DNA of 64,000 bases from Dipodascopsis uninucleata var. uninucleata (Eukaryota > Ascomycota > Lipomycetes > Lipomycetales > Lipomycetaceae). The translations under genes were made by a program, and so were the position numbers. The stretch is taken from NCBI GenBank assembly GCA_030568195.1, contig JAJLTO010000022.1, positions 1 through 64,000 of the forward strand, in the 5' to 3' direction. Below the pieces are notes generated by a model. That model saw nothing but the letters and a program-made list of their open reading frames with translations. It ran no database searches and was not told where the DNA came from. Below are positions 46,133 to 59,257 of the stretch, in pieces. Within the stretch, counting starts at the first letter, position 1. Each line of letters starts with the position of its first letter.

Positions 46133-49100
46133 TGGAATGAGAATTTAGAAGGCCACGACCTTTTACACGATTGTGGATTTTCTGCCGGTCGTAGATTCAG
46201 TAGCGCGTAGAAGCTCTGAAGTATATTGAATTAAGAGACTATCTTACAACTTTTTTGTCTTTTTAATTAATTCTTTTGTAATTTCTTTTTCTATATTAAT
46301 CACTTTTATTTTTTTTATTTTCTTGTGTCTTCCAATTTATAGTGCGTACTGAGAAGCTTTCTAGTTAGCTTCGTACCTTGTACCTGTAGTGAATATTACT
46401 AACTGCAATGAGCGAAAATATTTAACCTGAAAACCCAAAACTTTCCTCGTCGGTGCACGGTTACATAGTCTCTATAACTGGTCTTGCAGAATTAGGAAAC
46501 CAGCTCTGTTTACTTGTTACCCAAGGCAAAGCGGAGCTCGAGTTTTTCTGTAAAACTACTTTTTTGCTTATGAAGTGATAAATTGTGTAATGTGGCTCAC
46601 TGTATAACTTACAGGATGTATATTATTTTCACTACTTTCAGGCACACATTATCACTCATCGGCAAATCCTTAAGCGGATTGCATTATAAGTAACTATTGG
46701 ATATGAATCAGACTATAATGATATGTAGTAAGAAGAGAGATAAGCGAATACTTCTGTTACACACCAATCGGCTTCGTCGAAGAAGCTATAAACAGTGATC
46801 TGTATCTGTTCGTATGGCTTACAAGGTGGATACACGTTCCTGTAGAAGGAAGAGTATGCAAAGGCGCGGTATTAGCTGAAGATAACTAGTATTAACTGGA
46901 GACCAAAAAAATTGTTACCTGCAGTGTGTTGTTAGTATTAGGATTATCACAAGCAGTCCTTATGCTATTATAATTATTATCACTGATACTGTAAAAGCAA
47001 AATAATGAAAGTAACCATGACAAGACCGGCAAGCGCAGGTCTGATTGCGTGCTCGTAATTTACGTAGCATTGACGGTCAGCAAGCAATGCTTTTTGAGTA
47101 ATAAGCATGATTATAATAGCAGATAAATAAGACCACCAGACTCGAATGGATACGTTCTGCTACTTAGAGCAGACGATTCTGGGCAAAAAACAAGGTAGAG
47201 TTGGCCACCAGTTGCTGTGATTTTAGAGTTATCAGGCTATTATTAGCTGCTCAGTTGATAATAAATAAATTATATTCCGGAGCGAGCTGGCAAACAAAAT
47301 GTAGCAGTTTAATACACAGTAAAAGAACGGCCCCCAAAAACCCACATTTACTGAAAACAGACCAATTTCTCAGAAATAGCATGAGCAGACCTTGTGGGTC
47401 AAATATTTACGTGATTTCGTCTTAATCCGAGAAGAACACCATAGAACTTAAAGACGAGCTCCCAGTTGGACTGAAGGCTACAGACAGCAGCGGGTTTTGA
47501 TGTCACGATAGAGCGCAGGGCAACAGACAAACAGAGTAATTTGCATTAGCTAATCGCAAAGGGTACTGTGAAAAAGTATTTCTGTATTAACGCACGATTC
47601 GGAGCACGCAGAAAATAGGGTGAGAAAAGCAGAAGTGTAAGAGCCGTCGAGGTAATTGCAAAAAAATTCTATGCTGTTAGTAGTAGACGGTCGTGGGTAC
47701 TGTAGAGGTGGAGCCAGATGATAATATTAACACAATGTCAGTTAGCTAGTTGCCCATTTTTCGTTGACATCATATCTACTGATGGAGTAGCGCCTTCCTT
47801 TTTTTGGAGACCGGAGCTACTGTGAGTCCATTTGCTAACCTTACTAGGCAGTGGCTGTTACTACTGTGAGTTACTTCGAGTAAACGGACAATTCCACCGC
47901 TCTGTAGAGACAGTTATGCCAGAGAAAAGGACTTCTAAGCTGTAACTCCACAGCCATGTGCATAGGGCTACAGTAGGATATGATACATACTAGGCTTTCA
48001 GACTACGTAGGCAATTGAGCAATCAGAATAGTAGCAGACAGAGTATAAAAAGATTGGTCGGTAAATTGATCTAGTAACGTGTTGCACAGGTAAGCGATTG
48101 GAACAGCGAAGACGGAAAACATAAAATATACTTTGGGTTGCACAAATTCTGGTTGAAGCGCAAAAGCAACTCAAGTATTATATTGCTCTGCTTTATATCC
48201 TCAGGACTGCGAAATGCAGACGAAAAGGAGAAGCAGGTGTTTTTAAAACATCTGTTTTCAGACTCGATGCTATTTTGTGCAGTTGCTGCGACAGTAGCAT
48301 TAATAGCTTCGCACCGGAGCTTGATTTGCTAGTATCATTCTACATTCTATAGCACATATTATAGATGTCGATAGGTGACCGGATTTTAAGAAAGAAAATG
48401 GGCTTTGGTCGATAGGCACTGTAGGATACTGGTCTACCTTTGCTTGGCTTCTCTGTAGTGGATACCGAAGACCTTTTGCCTGCTCTAGGCGGTGGTTTTT
48501 TTGCATCTACAGCGGTATGCGCTACTTTCGTTCAATGGCTGTATGCACACACTTTTTATGCTCTAGGTGCATGCATGCATGTTGCTGCGTAGAGATCACA
48601 TCTGGCTATCAGCTAGTGGACTCAAGAGGCTTCCTACGGACCATTTGATACCAGAATAGAGTGCAGCGTGTGATTCGCCTGTAGATCTGATGATTTTGGA
48701 AGCCTGATAGCAGTGCACGAATCGTCTGATCTAATATAATGCCTGCTCAGCTGACTACTATCTGGTCAATTGACCGGTTTGCCTGGTTAAACTGCTCGAC
48801 TCTTTTGTTTCCTGGTTCTGGGCTCCTGCAGTCATTATACCAAAGCAAGAAAAAAATTTAAATATTTAAACATAGAGTAACAATAAGAGTTAGAGTACAA
48901 ACAAATAAAAGGAAAAAAGTAAAGTCCGATAAAATCAGTTGGCTACAAACTTGTAGATGCTGACTGACTGCCTTCCAGACGAATTGGCTCTATGGGTAAG
49001 AGGCCAGAAAGGCCAGTAAGAAGCTTTCTTTCAACATTCAGCTATTGTTATCTACCCTTAGTCTTCAATGTAATGTGCTTGATGGACGCAAGTGACTGCA

Positions 49101-52100
49101 CAATACCTTAACTACGAAGTAAATACAGTTTCAAAAAGAAAGTAGACAGCACCAAAAGTTTTATATATATATACAAAATAAGTCAACTATGCTATTATAT
49201 CAGTAATACTTGCTAGACTAGACGAAGTTATGGGTTATTTGCTGAGATCCTGCATGCGAATGCTCACGTGTGCCGGAACGCGATCAGTCTGGCGACTTTG
49301 TGCCTGAGTAACAGGTAAATTAGCCTGCGGGATAGCTATCCCGGGTCATGTCTTAAGCGGGTAACGGGGCGAAACGCAGCTCTTCTAGGGAAGACAACAG
49401 GTAGTACTCTGCATATACAAGAACTGTATCTGCAATAGCACCAGAAAAGTCTAATTCACATATTAGACTGTGGCTCAGCATACTCGACTTGTTGTATATG
49501 TAACGCAAGGCAACTTTAATAATTGAGCTGAAATCAATGTCTTGGTGGAGAAGTACCGACAGCTAAAGCTTAAGCAAAGATTCGGTGACCTAAAACCATT
49601 TTTGATTTTCATATAGTACTTCGCAATGCGAGGAGGCGCTTACGGGAACATTCTTTGCAAAGATTTCATTATTTTATTGTCTAGTCATTCTGTTTAAGGA
49701 TATGTAATTAGTTTACAGGTGGCTCGTATTGCGCTCTAGAAGTCTGATTAGTCTATCCATGTCTGTTTGTACAGTCATTTAGGAATCCTAATGGTACGCG
49801 TCCATGACACGTCAAAGTCGCGTCTAAAGCAGGTTTTATTATCAATTTCCCTACTCTTGATAGTATTATCCTAGTCGCTTGACTGCTCAATTGATCAAAA
49901 GTCTGAAGGACTAGTTAAAAATCATCAAGAAAAATTATCCCCAGAATTTGACGTGAGTAAATGACGAGTCCTCAGGTACCAAGCCTCCTTGCATTTAAAT
50001 TCCAGTCGATCGTTTTCTATCGAACCTATGCAAAGCTGTACGTGAATGTACTCGATATACACGGTCTCTGTTCATATCATCTCATTTATCCGGAGTGTAA
50101 TGTTTTTGCAATCGCATTATAGATTTGTAGACTACGCAGATGATCGACACGATTTTGAGAACCGATTCGATCCTAACTTTGTTCATTATGATTTCTTTTC
50201 TTATCTTTCGCCTTTGCTCGATGACTGACTATGCTCTTTTAGCCTCTCCTGTCGCTTCCAATAACATAGCTCTATTATTATGACTTTGTAACTGTAGCAA
50301 TGTCACAGCGACTAAATAGATAGATCGAATTTGAAAGGACTATACTACGCTAAGGTTTTAGTCAGCTTACGTGTTTGATTCCCAGGTCTGTAATTCACTT
50401 TAAGTGATAAAATAAATGTGCTATCAAGGACCTTAACAAGATCTATTAATCATCACTGCCGAGGAAGTCAGATGTCATTTCGACATGGTTGCCTCATAGA
50501 GATGATTCCATTGCTTTGTTGCCGTCATGATTATAATATGCGGCTACTCTGCGAAGAATTTGCTGATCTGCAATTATGAAATTACTTCTTCAAAGGCAAA
50601 TACTGTGTTCTATTATTTTGCAGCTCATTTCTTTGGAAGGAAAATCCAAACCTTTCTGGGTAACTGTCCTAGAATCAGTGCGTGCTAGTCGCTTAACCAG
50701 CCCAAGTACTCATATCAGTAACGCCATCGTTGAAGTTGTTTAATGCTCGGAGCAAGTAGCGATGTCTCTCACTGTATATGCATTTAAATGGCGTTGTCAC
50801 TTCTTAGTGTCGAGAATGCTCGGAAGATAAAATGTAATATTACAGCTAGCCGTAACTCACCGTTGCCTGATTTCTACTCTCTTTAGTGCCTATGCCCTGA
50901 GAGAAAGATGGTCCCACCAATCTATCTCTAACATATCTAACTGTATTTGCCTTACATTAGAAGAGTGGCTCCACTGCTAGCTATTTCATTTGTTTTCGGC
51001 ATCAGGGGACTGTCGTTTCGGTTCGTTTGTGTATGCCTCGAAACAGCCGTGCCTGGTTGCTAGTCCCAATTAGTGGATCAACAATGTTCTGTACCGCTAG
51101 TATGGCTACGCAATCTAGTATGTCAAAATTAACTATGAGTCCACGGCGTACATCTACAGAGATGCAAGCATAGAGCAATCGAATGAATGAAGCTGTCATA
51201 TCGAGATGAGCGTATTGGGACGAGTAATTTCTTACTATGTTAGTACCTGTACACACGCTCTGAGAAATTTGTGTTGAAGCAATACAATCCGATACATTTT
51301 CCAGATAAATTTAAGTTGTGAGAGACAAAATAATGCTTTTTCATAGCTTCGTGAACTATATCTATATGTCCATATGAGCGGCTGGTAATTCCTATATAGA
51401 ATATTTTTCAACGGTTTTATGGCTGCACATCTATTAGGCATTACTGCTAGTTGCTGAAATGTGTTCTGTCAATCCATCAGTATGCATGCGCTATATATAC
51501 CTAAAACAATTTCCTTTTATATCTGCACTCTATGAGCGGACTGTCGACTAGAAACATAGCGTGCTGAATACGTAGGTGCATGATTGTCTATGTTCAATGC
51601 TAAGTTTCTCATATCAATCTCTAGCTGGCAATAGATCAGCATTTATTAACCAGCACTTCTAATATCGTCTCATAGCCATTTTCTACTGTAGCTCCGTTTG
51701 TTATAGGTTCAATGGGAAGAAAAACTGTAGTCCTAGTTTCAATGGGAGCCCGAGTATATCAGCGGATCAAATTATATCCGTCTCATTAAGCAACAGCAGT
51801 TATCGAACTCTCCAATGGCAGTTAGTTTTTATTTTTGTCACCCAAAAAGTGCATATGAGAATTCGTATTATATAGCCAGAGCATATTCATAAGAGCAGGT
51901 AAAATCTAGACCTACGGGTACTCGTGGGTGTAGATGTCTGTAACCGTAGAGCGAATTTGCTATTGTTACAGCCACCTTATGCAGGTTCAGTTCGCATTAA
52001 AGATGAAAATGATGGTTTCTAGAAGATAGCGTGCCGAGGGCCGAAAAAACTTCTTTGCGCAACGACAGGTATGGCACTGGTAATTGTAAGTCCAGTCGCT

Positions 52101-54300
52101 TCAGTACATTATGCGTGCACTGCCTTGAGGTAGGCACCATTAGGATCCAGCTAATATTAGAAGTTGGCTAGTTAAGTAAAAAAAGTAAATGTTCCGCATT
52201 GGCTAAATTGCGTCACAGGCACAGCGAAACGAGAACGAGACTATAGAGTATCCTAGTGAGTTCTGTACCTGAACTTAGGTTGTATGTGAACACTTCATCG
52301 GTAGACTTGCGCCAATTAGAGTAGTGCTTCGACAGCTTACGAACCTTTTAGTAAGAATGATCACGTTTCAACTATATACCTTAGTTTTTTAGTTGAACCA
52401 ACTTCTGGGCCAGTGGCCGGCTGGTATTACTACAGGAAAGATTAATTTGTCACTACGTTTTTTATTTTGATAAGAAGCGTTTTTGCTCGTATGATCAATA
52501 TACTTACTAACTATTAGGAACATTGATAAAACTGGAATCCAACAAGAGTTGCCGCTAGACTTCTATACGAGGCATGGCTTGCATCCTATAGGCGATGAGA
52601 AAATAGTTCTAAGGATTAAACTGGGATGGATGCCAAGTAGATATAATAAGAATTATGAGTTATTGCTGATATCGAGCAGATAATCTAAGCGACATAAGAG
52701 AGATATCATGGGAGTAATTCTGGTTACGCAAGACCGAATCGATCATCTTGTCTGTTAAGGTTGGTGCTGGATTTAAGGTTACAAATCAGAGACATTTAAC
52801 CTTTAAACTGTTTAAAGTTTACCTGTCGAAATCTTGGATCGCTGTCATTGATGCCATTTGTTACTCTTAAGAGAAACCTGGTTACCTGCAGCTTTATGCC
52901 CTAAAAATATAAGCACAGATTAAGTTTGATATTTGTCGAGGGTCTCCACGGTAACTCTGCATAACTGTATGCAGGTTGACGACATTAGAGGCTTAATAGA
53001 TGCACCAGAAACAGACAGATTTAGCCAGCTCGTCCCTAAACTCCATTATAGCAGGTAATTAATTTGTCATTTAGCAAAAGCTTCTAGAAGGCTGCGATCT
53101 TTGAGGTACTTTCTATTTATGCGTAGCTAAAAACCAATTTATGTGTGTTACTTGATCTAACTTTGTTCGATATCAACCTTTTCGGGAAATGTGAGTCAAA
53201 CTATTTACATTACTGTAAAATCAGATCTACGTCGAGCACGCTTTCTCTCTTTTTAAGCTCTATGGAAACTTCAATATGTTAAGACTACTATCAATTTTTT
53301 AGCCAGGTTTTATAAGAATTCTAAGTCTAGAAATTGGGCTGCACAGATATTCTGGACAGGAGGAACAAAGTGATATAATACGAAAAGGTGGTTACTCGAA
53401 GAGAATAGATTGATCGATTTGTGCGTATACTTATAATTTTAATTAGTCATATTTAAGGGCGTATTGGCAAATATATTATATACACCTTCCAGTAATGTGC
53501 GCTCTTCTTTTTTCAGCATCTTTGCCTTGTATTGTTCCTTATTTCCGCACGACCCATCCAAATCAGCATACAGTTCTAGATATCATAGTTGAGAGTAGTT
53601 TTTGTCATGTTAGCTAACATATAGACGGAGAAGCCTTGGGCAGAGATCTCTATGCCATACCGTTAAATGTGACAGTAATATATAGATATAATAGACATAC
53701 GCAGCGCCATGTATCTAAAATAATGTGATGATTTAAATGTAGATCTATTCAAAATTCTGGTAGTATGCAGAGTTAAGCTAGCTTTTATTATCGGATGTAA
53801 TCACAGATTTTATTCTGCTTGGAGGAACAGACTATAACATAACATTTTTACGCTTGATAAGTAATGTCAGCAGGTTTACGACGACAATATGTAAGAGTGT
53901 GGTACGTGGTATTTTAGCATTCTATGAAAGGTTCAATAGTGAAAAGAGATCCAACTAACTGCCAGGTTTCTAGCGTCTCATATCAAGATGTCTCTGATAT
54001 CTTAAGATATCGCAGTATTGAAATATTGATTACAATACATATATAAACATATAGATGAGAAAAAGAGAGAAAATAAATATAATAAATCCAAATACATTGT
54101 ATAGATAGATATACGTAGAATAAATTCGTGTACAGAAAGCAGGCAAGGAACCATTAGTACATCAAAAAGACGAGGATGTCACAAAGCGCTTACTGCCGCT
54201 GCCTGTTACTTTAGAAAGCTATTATTTAGCTTGATCGTACAAGTTGTCCGTAATCGCATGAAACTATGGTATTGCGTGAGTATTCAATGTCCTGCTAATG
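46133..54300. other. 8.2-kb gene desert upstream of the C2H2 gene
   Basis: Longest ATG-started ORFs are 60-84 codons with no coding character. It opens with a T-rich tract (46,240-46,330). It contains GC-rich patches (for example 49,321-49,380, about 60% G+C) with a 16-bp palindrome at 49328-49343, a CACGTG near 49265, and another AGGGG at 51004-51008. No tRNA with both promoter boxes, no rRNA and no recognisable mobile element was found. Confidence 0.5.
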
Positions 54301-56945
54301 CTATAGATTTTTCGAGCTTTCGTCATCATTATCCTTGCTTTCATCTCCTGTACTTTCTCTTGCTATTTCATCGACCACTTCACTGCTCTCCTTATCTTTA
54401 TCTAAGTTACTCTCTTTTACAGAAGCTTCTTTGAATTTCTCATCTGACTGACTAACGATCTCTTCTTCCCGTTTAGGAGATGTAGAGTTCATATTGTAGA
54501 GAGTATCCTTGGACTTATCGTATTTCTCATTATCCTCGCTCTCTAAAATCGCAAGCACCTCTGCGCCTTCCGTAATATTTTCAGACAAATCTTCCTGCTT
54601 CGGAATATTCTGCGTAATTATTGTTTCCGATAGTTCTTTATTCTCTTCAATCTCATCGTACTTGTTATCGGCATTATTGTTGAAATCATCTTTAATAGTA
54701 TTCTGTAGATCAGATACTGTTGGTGACTTAGTGCTCTGTTCATCGTTTTTTTCAATTTCCTTATCACACTCTTCTGGCGTACTATCGCTGGCTAAAGCAA
54801 TATCATATCCAAGTTCCCAAACAGTGATTATTCGACTAATCCTGACTGGGTCTGGCAACTCAACTGGAGCAGGCAACTTGCGGCCCCTGGGACCTCTCGT
54901 CCGGGCTCTTCTAGGGTCCTCTAGCTTCTTACTTATGCTCTTTTGTTCCTGCACATCTGATTCCGGGCGTTCTTCCGTAGATTGTTTCGCAACAACCGTC
55001 TCTGGAGACGACATTGTTTCAGTTTTGTGAGGTCTTGGCATTATAATAGGAATGCCACCTGACTTTCCTAGTCTAGATTCTAAGTCCTTAGCAAAAGCAG
55101 CTCGCAACCCAGACAATTTATTTGGTCGAGCTGGTGGTGGAGGCTTAGCTTTCACAAGAGGTACACTATCCTTAGGAGTAGTCTGGCTCTCCGTAGCGTC
55201 CGTTATGTTGGTAGCAGAAGACGTAGCAGCAGTCGTAACAGCAAGCGGCTTCGATGGTCTCTTTGGAACAACCGGTTTAGCGGGTCTTTTTGGTACTTCT
55301 GGCACAGCTATAAGATATTAGATCTCAATGCAATTTATATATCCAAGTAACAGATACCTACCTGACTCTGACTTTGATTCCGTCTTTGGCTCCGACTTCA
55401 ATTCTGTTTCCGAGGATATTTCGTTAGTACTAGTTTCGACAGGCGGGCTCGCATTTTGCTCTCTCGCAATTTCTGGCGATGGACTCTTCTTGAATGGAAG
55501 CTTCACTTCATGTACTGAATCTACCTTGCTAGTGGATTCTGCGGCTTCCGAAATAGACGACGAAGACTCTATTAATTTCGCGTTGACAATCTGGCCCTCT
55601 GCGCTCTTCATTGGCTCCAAATTTTCATCATCTTTAGCACCGTTATAACTATCTATTATTTCAAATAGATCACCGTTTTCATCAGCCTCCGCAGTCTCTG
55701 GTGTCGGTGAGTTAACAGAGGTGTTAGAAGATGAAATATTAGGGGTAGTTATAGGCTCTACCACGCCCGTGGGGACAACAGCACCCGTGCGCTCGATAGT
55801 AATAATCGTAGGATCTGTCTTGGCGTGAGAAAGGTCTTCAAGATCACTCTTAGCTTTCATAGCAGCAATATTGAGAACTGAATCGTGCTTTTCAGGTAGT
55901 TTTGGCTTGGAATCCTCTAAGTCAGAAACGTCGTTACCACCAGATGACTCTGCCGAACTACTGTTCTCCACTTGCATTACTGCAAAGTCGTTCTTATTAT
56001 ACGATAGAGCAGCTCCTTCTTGCTGTAATTCAATTGCCGACTTGATGGATTTTGGTTTCGGACGTTCCGGGATTTTTGGAGTAGAAACTCTGGATATATT
56101 TTCGGGGCTGGGGACTGTTGATTGTGATCTAGAGGCGGACGACGTATGTGGTCCGCGAGGACGTTCTGGTACTATAGGACCCTCACCATGGCTGTCAGTT
56201 GCAGATCTACTCTGAGGGCGGCGGGGTACTTGCGGCGTATCTTGAGCAATGTGGTCATGCGCAGGTTCTGGATCGAGTTTGTCATTGTCAAGATCATCAG
56301 AAGATAAGAAATCTTCGGGACTTGTATGCTCATGAATATCTATGAGCGCTTGAATATGATCCATACCATCATACGAACCTGTATTATGCAGGTTAGCAGG
56401 TGAGGTAAAACGTTCACTCTTTGCCGTCTCGGCCATAGTTCTAGAAACATCCATTTCTATTTCAGCGAGTTGCTGCTCCATTTCAAATTCCGTTCTAGGC
56501 TCTCTGAGATTCACGGAAGGTGAATTGGGTCGTCGGCGGATCGTTGGGATAGGCATTGGCATTGATGGTTCTTTGTCTCCGTCATCTCTCACATCTGTGA
56601 TCGCTGATCCTACGCTCTCTTCATTCAGCGTCTGCGTATCACTGATTGATTTATCTACTGGTACAGATGTAGTATTCGAAACCTAGATGACGGGGTATAA
56701 TTAGACTTTGACAAGACAACAGAGCTAAAATAATATCAAGAAATATTGTTTGAGAAAAAGGGCACGGAAGCAAAAAACATCGGATGACGTACCTCTGATG
56801 ATGACGAACCACCACGCGATTTCATTTGCGGTCGCCTGGGAATCACGGGTACAGAGCCTCCATCACGACTAATTGGACGAGAAGGAATTATTGGTTGCGT
56901 TGCGCGCGGGTTAAACTTATCAGCGTCCTGGTCGTTGGATGACAT
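54301..56945 (-). CDS. AIM21: Aim21-like actin-patch protein, 3 exons, 826 aa
   Basis: Exons on the minus strand: 56945-56793, 56682-55362, 55307-54301; total 827 codons including stop. In yeast Aim21 works with Tda2 at cortical actin patches, recruits capping protein and limits barbed-end assembly during endocytosis. The protein is disordered and acidic with repeated proline-rich SH3-ligand-like motifs: IIPSRPISRDGG, VPVIPRRPQ, PQVPRRPQSRS, PIVPERPRGP, TPKIPERPKPKS, then PKRPAKPVVPKRPSKPL. These recur as in Aim21, with Lys/Glu-rich stretches between. A block LPAPVELPDPVRISRIITVW lies in the last exon, as in fungal Aim21-type proteins. There is no enzymatic or transmembrane domain. Both junctions follow GT..AG and keep the frame; each preserves a proline motif. 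Long antisense open frames here are shadows of its composition. Confidence 0.78.
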
Positions 56946-57642
56946 AGTTGTTGGATAGATGGTACGTCAATAAGGCGCGCGATGAAGTAGACGGAAGTAA
57001 ATATAAATATGTTATCTGAAGTCTAAAGTATTGGACCAAAAAAACATAAAAGACATGTACAAGAAGGAGAACTATGGACACTTGTAGAGAATCTAATAGC
57101 TATCCATATCAAATGGGAATAACTTTCGAAGTCGACCAGTCGATTTGCAGCCATAAAAATTAATGGGTCTTCTATCCCTGATTACATTACTCCCAGATAA
57201 ATGTATTTAGCACTACGACAAAGAGCACTACTAACAGCCACGAGGAACAGAAAATTATTCAGCAAACTTCACAAAATAATGAAATCATCATTCTTGCATA
57301 TGAAATGTATTGCGCTAGCTCTTAATATTTGGATAGTGCTACCACTAAAGATAGATTCCATTCAAGGCAAATAATTTGCTTGAGTTATAGATATCTATTA
57401 TGAGTTACCACTACAAGTGAGGTGAATAGTAACAGTGACAAGCATTAAAATGATAATTCAAAAGTAAGTTATCATGACTTAGAAAGAGATTAGTATAAAA
57501 GACGAGGCGGTGAGAATACAGCATGTATATAGATATATATGTATTACAATAGTGAAATTACTATATCTGATTATACACATCAAGTATATATAAAATTCTA
57601 AAAATAGTATAAAATCATATGAAGTAAATTAATGGACCAAAT
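56946..57642. promoter_or_regulatory. AIM21 promoter and NTF2 3' region
   Basis: A 697-bp AT-rich spacer; no ORF or element assigned. Confidence 0.4.
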
Positions 57643-58716
57643 TTATGAGTAGTTCAATCGGAAAATATCGTTCAAAACGTAGTAGCTTCCACTGTCAGGG
57701 ATCAAATGGAAGACCTGTGAGTATCTTTGAGTGTTCTGCTCCTCGTCAACCTATTAAACCAATAAAATAATATAGTTAGAACTGCTACTGCTAAAATAAA
57801 TAAAAATTTGAATATATCCATTTTCGCTGTTTATTCAAAATAGTTATTAAAGAATCACACACCAGAAGCTCCCCAGTAACCATGACAATGACAGATCCCA
57901 TATCAGGAGAAGATGGCTGAGCATCAAGAGTAGATATACGGTGAGAAACTTTCTGGAACGGCAAGCTCTAAACGAAGCAAATCGGCATTAGTAATCTAAT
58001 CTAACAGGAGTATAGTAAAAAATATTCTCATACAACTAGCTTCTCAATGATATTCTTGGCGCCCTGCATTTGTGAGTTTTCGAAGGTGAGCATTGAGTGT
58101 TCTCGCTAAATTTAAATGGAGCCCTGTTAGTCGAACAATATTATATATATTTACTATGACAACCGCCCTGAGAATAAGTCAAATGAGATTCCAGATAAAT
58201 GTTATCTTGACTTTTGTGCATACTCGAAATAAATAAATTTATTCTTACGTAGAGATTTCCAAGCTGAGAACGGTCACTGTCAAATTGCTTGTAGTAGAAG
58301 TTGGTAAATTCCTCTAGATTCCAACATACCAAAACGTCAGCCTTACTTTCCTTATGCTAATTTTTACCCCAAATAATTCAATTAAGATAGATCTTCGACC
58401 CGCTGGCTTTATCCAGATATTGGCAAGAGGTGTACTCCTCTCCAGCATCATTAAGTTTCTGATCATTCATCCAAATATGTCGATCCACTATAGCCTTACC
58501 AGCCAAAGTCTGAAAGTTCACTAAAGTAAAATATCAGGTTAGTATTGACATGTTATTGCACATTCGCTTTGCAGAATGTCTCTATTACTGTCAGCACCGT
58601 CATCGAAATCTGGAGAACGTTGCTTTCTGTGTTTTGAGCTGTTCTAAAGCAATATGAGGACATATGTTGACTAGTTGAGGCCATTGGTCTCTCCCTTGTG
58701 AAATCATACCTGCCAT
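57643..58716 (-). CDS. NTF2: Nuclear transport factor 2, 6 exons, 125 aa
   Basis: Exons on the minus strand: 58716-58710 (7 nt), 58520-58500 (21 nt), 58313-58249, 58105-58034, 57967-57863, 57750-57643. The joined protein has 125 residues, the length of yeast Ntf2. Ntf2 binds Ran-GDP and FG nucleoporins and returns Ran to the nucleus. Sequence: [20 protein letters not shown], then [91 protein letters not shown] and FRLNYS. The known Ran-binding acidic and aromatic positions (LVDEEQ, FRLNY) are in place. The 21-nt exon follows a perfect TACTAAC branch site, which decided its acceptor. The first coding exon contributes two codons and one base, so the initiator depends on splicing. Divergent from the PP2A gene. 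Confidence 0.93.
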
Positions 58717-59257
58717 GATTCTTAACTGATCGTGATATATATGTAGAATAATTAAAATTGATGTAATGAAGCGGTCACTAATGGATTGCGTCGGAAAGTG
58801 CTGAAAAAGGACGCGAGTTTACGTTGGAAATTTCTGTCTAGCTGAAATTTGTTGTTTTTGTTTATAGTGAATAAAATCAGTAGACAATTAGTGAGTGGAA
58901 CAAGACATTTGCTGTCTTAAAGGCACTGATATTTTTAATATATGGCTGAAATTGCGATAGCAATGGACATTTATTCATTGGGCTGCTCAACGATTTTTAT
59001 CTAACTATCACTATCATTATGCGTATATGGTCCAAATTACGTGTATCAGTAGCATAATTAGTCATAGACAAAGGTATATTACGCAATGTCTTCTTGGCAT
59101 CAGTAATATATAAATAACTCAACGCGAGAGATAGTCAGGAAGAAGAGCGTCAAGCCCATCACGGCAATTGCGAAAGATTAAAGAACGAGACTACAATTCA
59201 TCTATTTCATCTTATCAAAAAGAATTGCTAGAGCCAGGATTATAGTAGTTCAGTTTC
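58717..59257. promoter_or_regulatory. Divergent NTF2/PP2A promoter region
   Basis: About 540 bp between divergent starts. TATATAAATA at 59107-59116 lies about 140 bp upstream of the PP2A start codon in the right orientation for a TATA box. Confidence 0.5.

Noticed and set aside
50340-50400. GTTTGATTCCC, similar to a tRNA B box
   Set aside because: No A box at the expected distance and no acceptor stem pairing.
51710-51750. Direct repeat of TTCAATGGGA about 30 bp apart
   Set aside because: Ten-base matches at this spacing are expected several times by chance in 64 kb.
37321-54300. Mobile element or viral remnant filling the deserts
   Set aside because: No terminal repeats, target duplications or recognisable element-protein motifs could be seen in any frame; it remains possible only as very old decayed sequence.
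37321-54300. Repeat-induced point mutation
   Set aside because: CpA and TpG dinucleotides are plentiful and G+C is high in patches, the opposite of RIP-type decay.
54509-56215. Long plus-strand ORFs (173, 106 and 114 codons) opposite AIM21
   Set aside because: Antisense frames of a Ser/Glu/Pro-rich, disordered coding region stay open for compositional reasons; their readings are Ser/Leu-rich with no domain.
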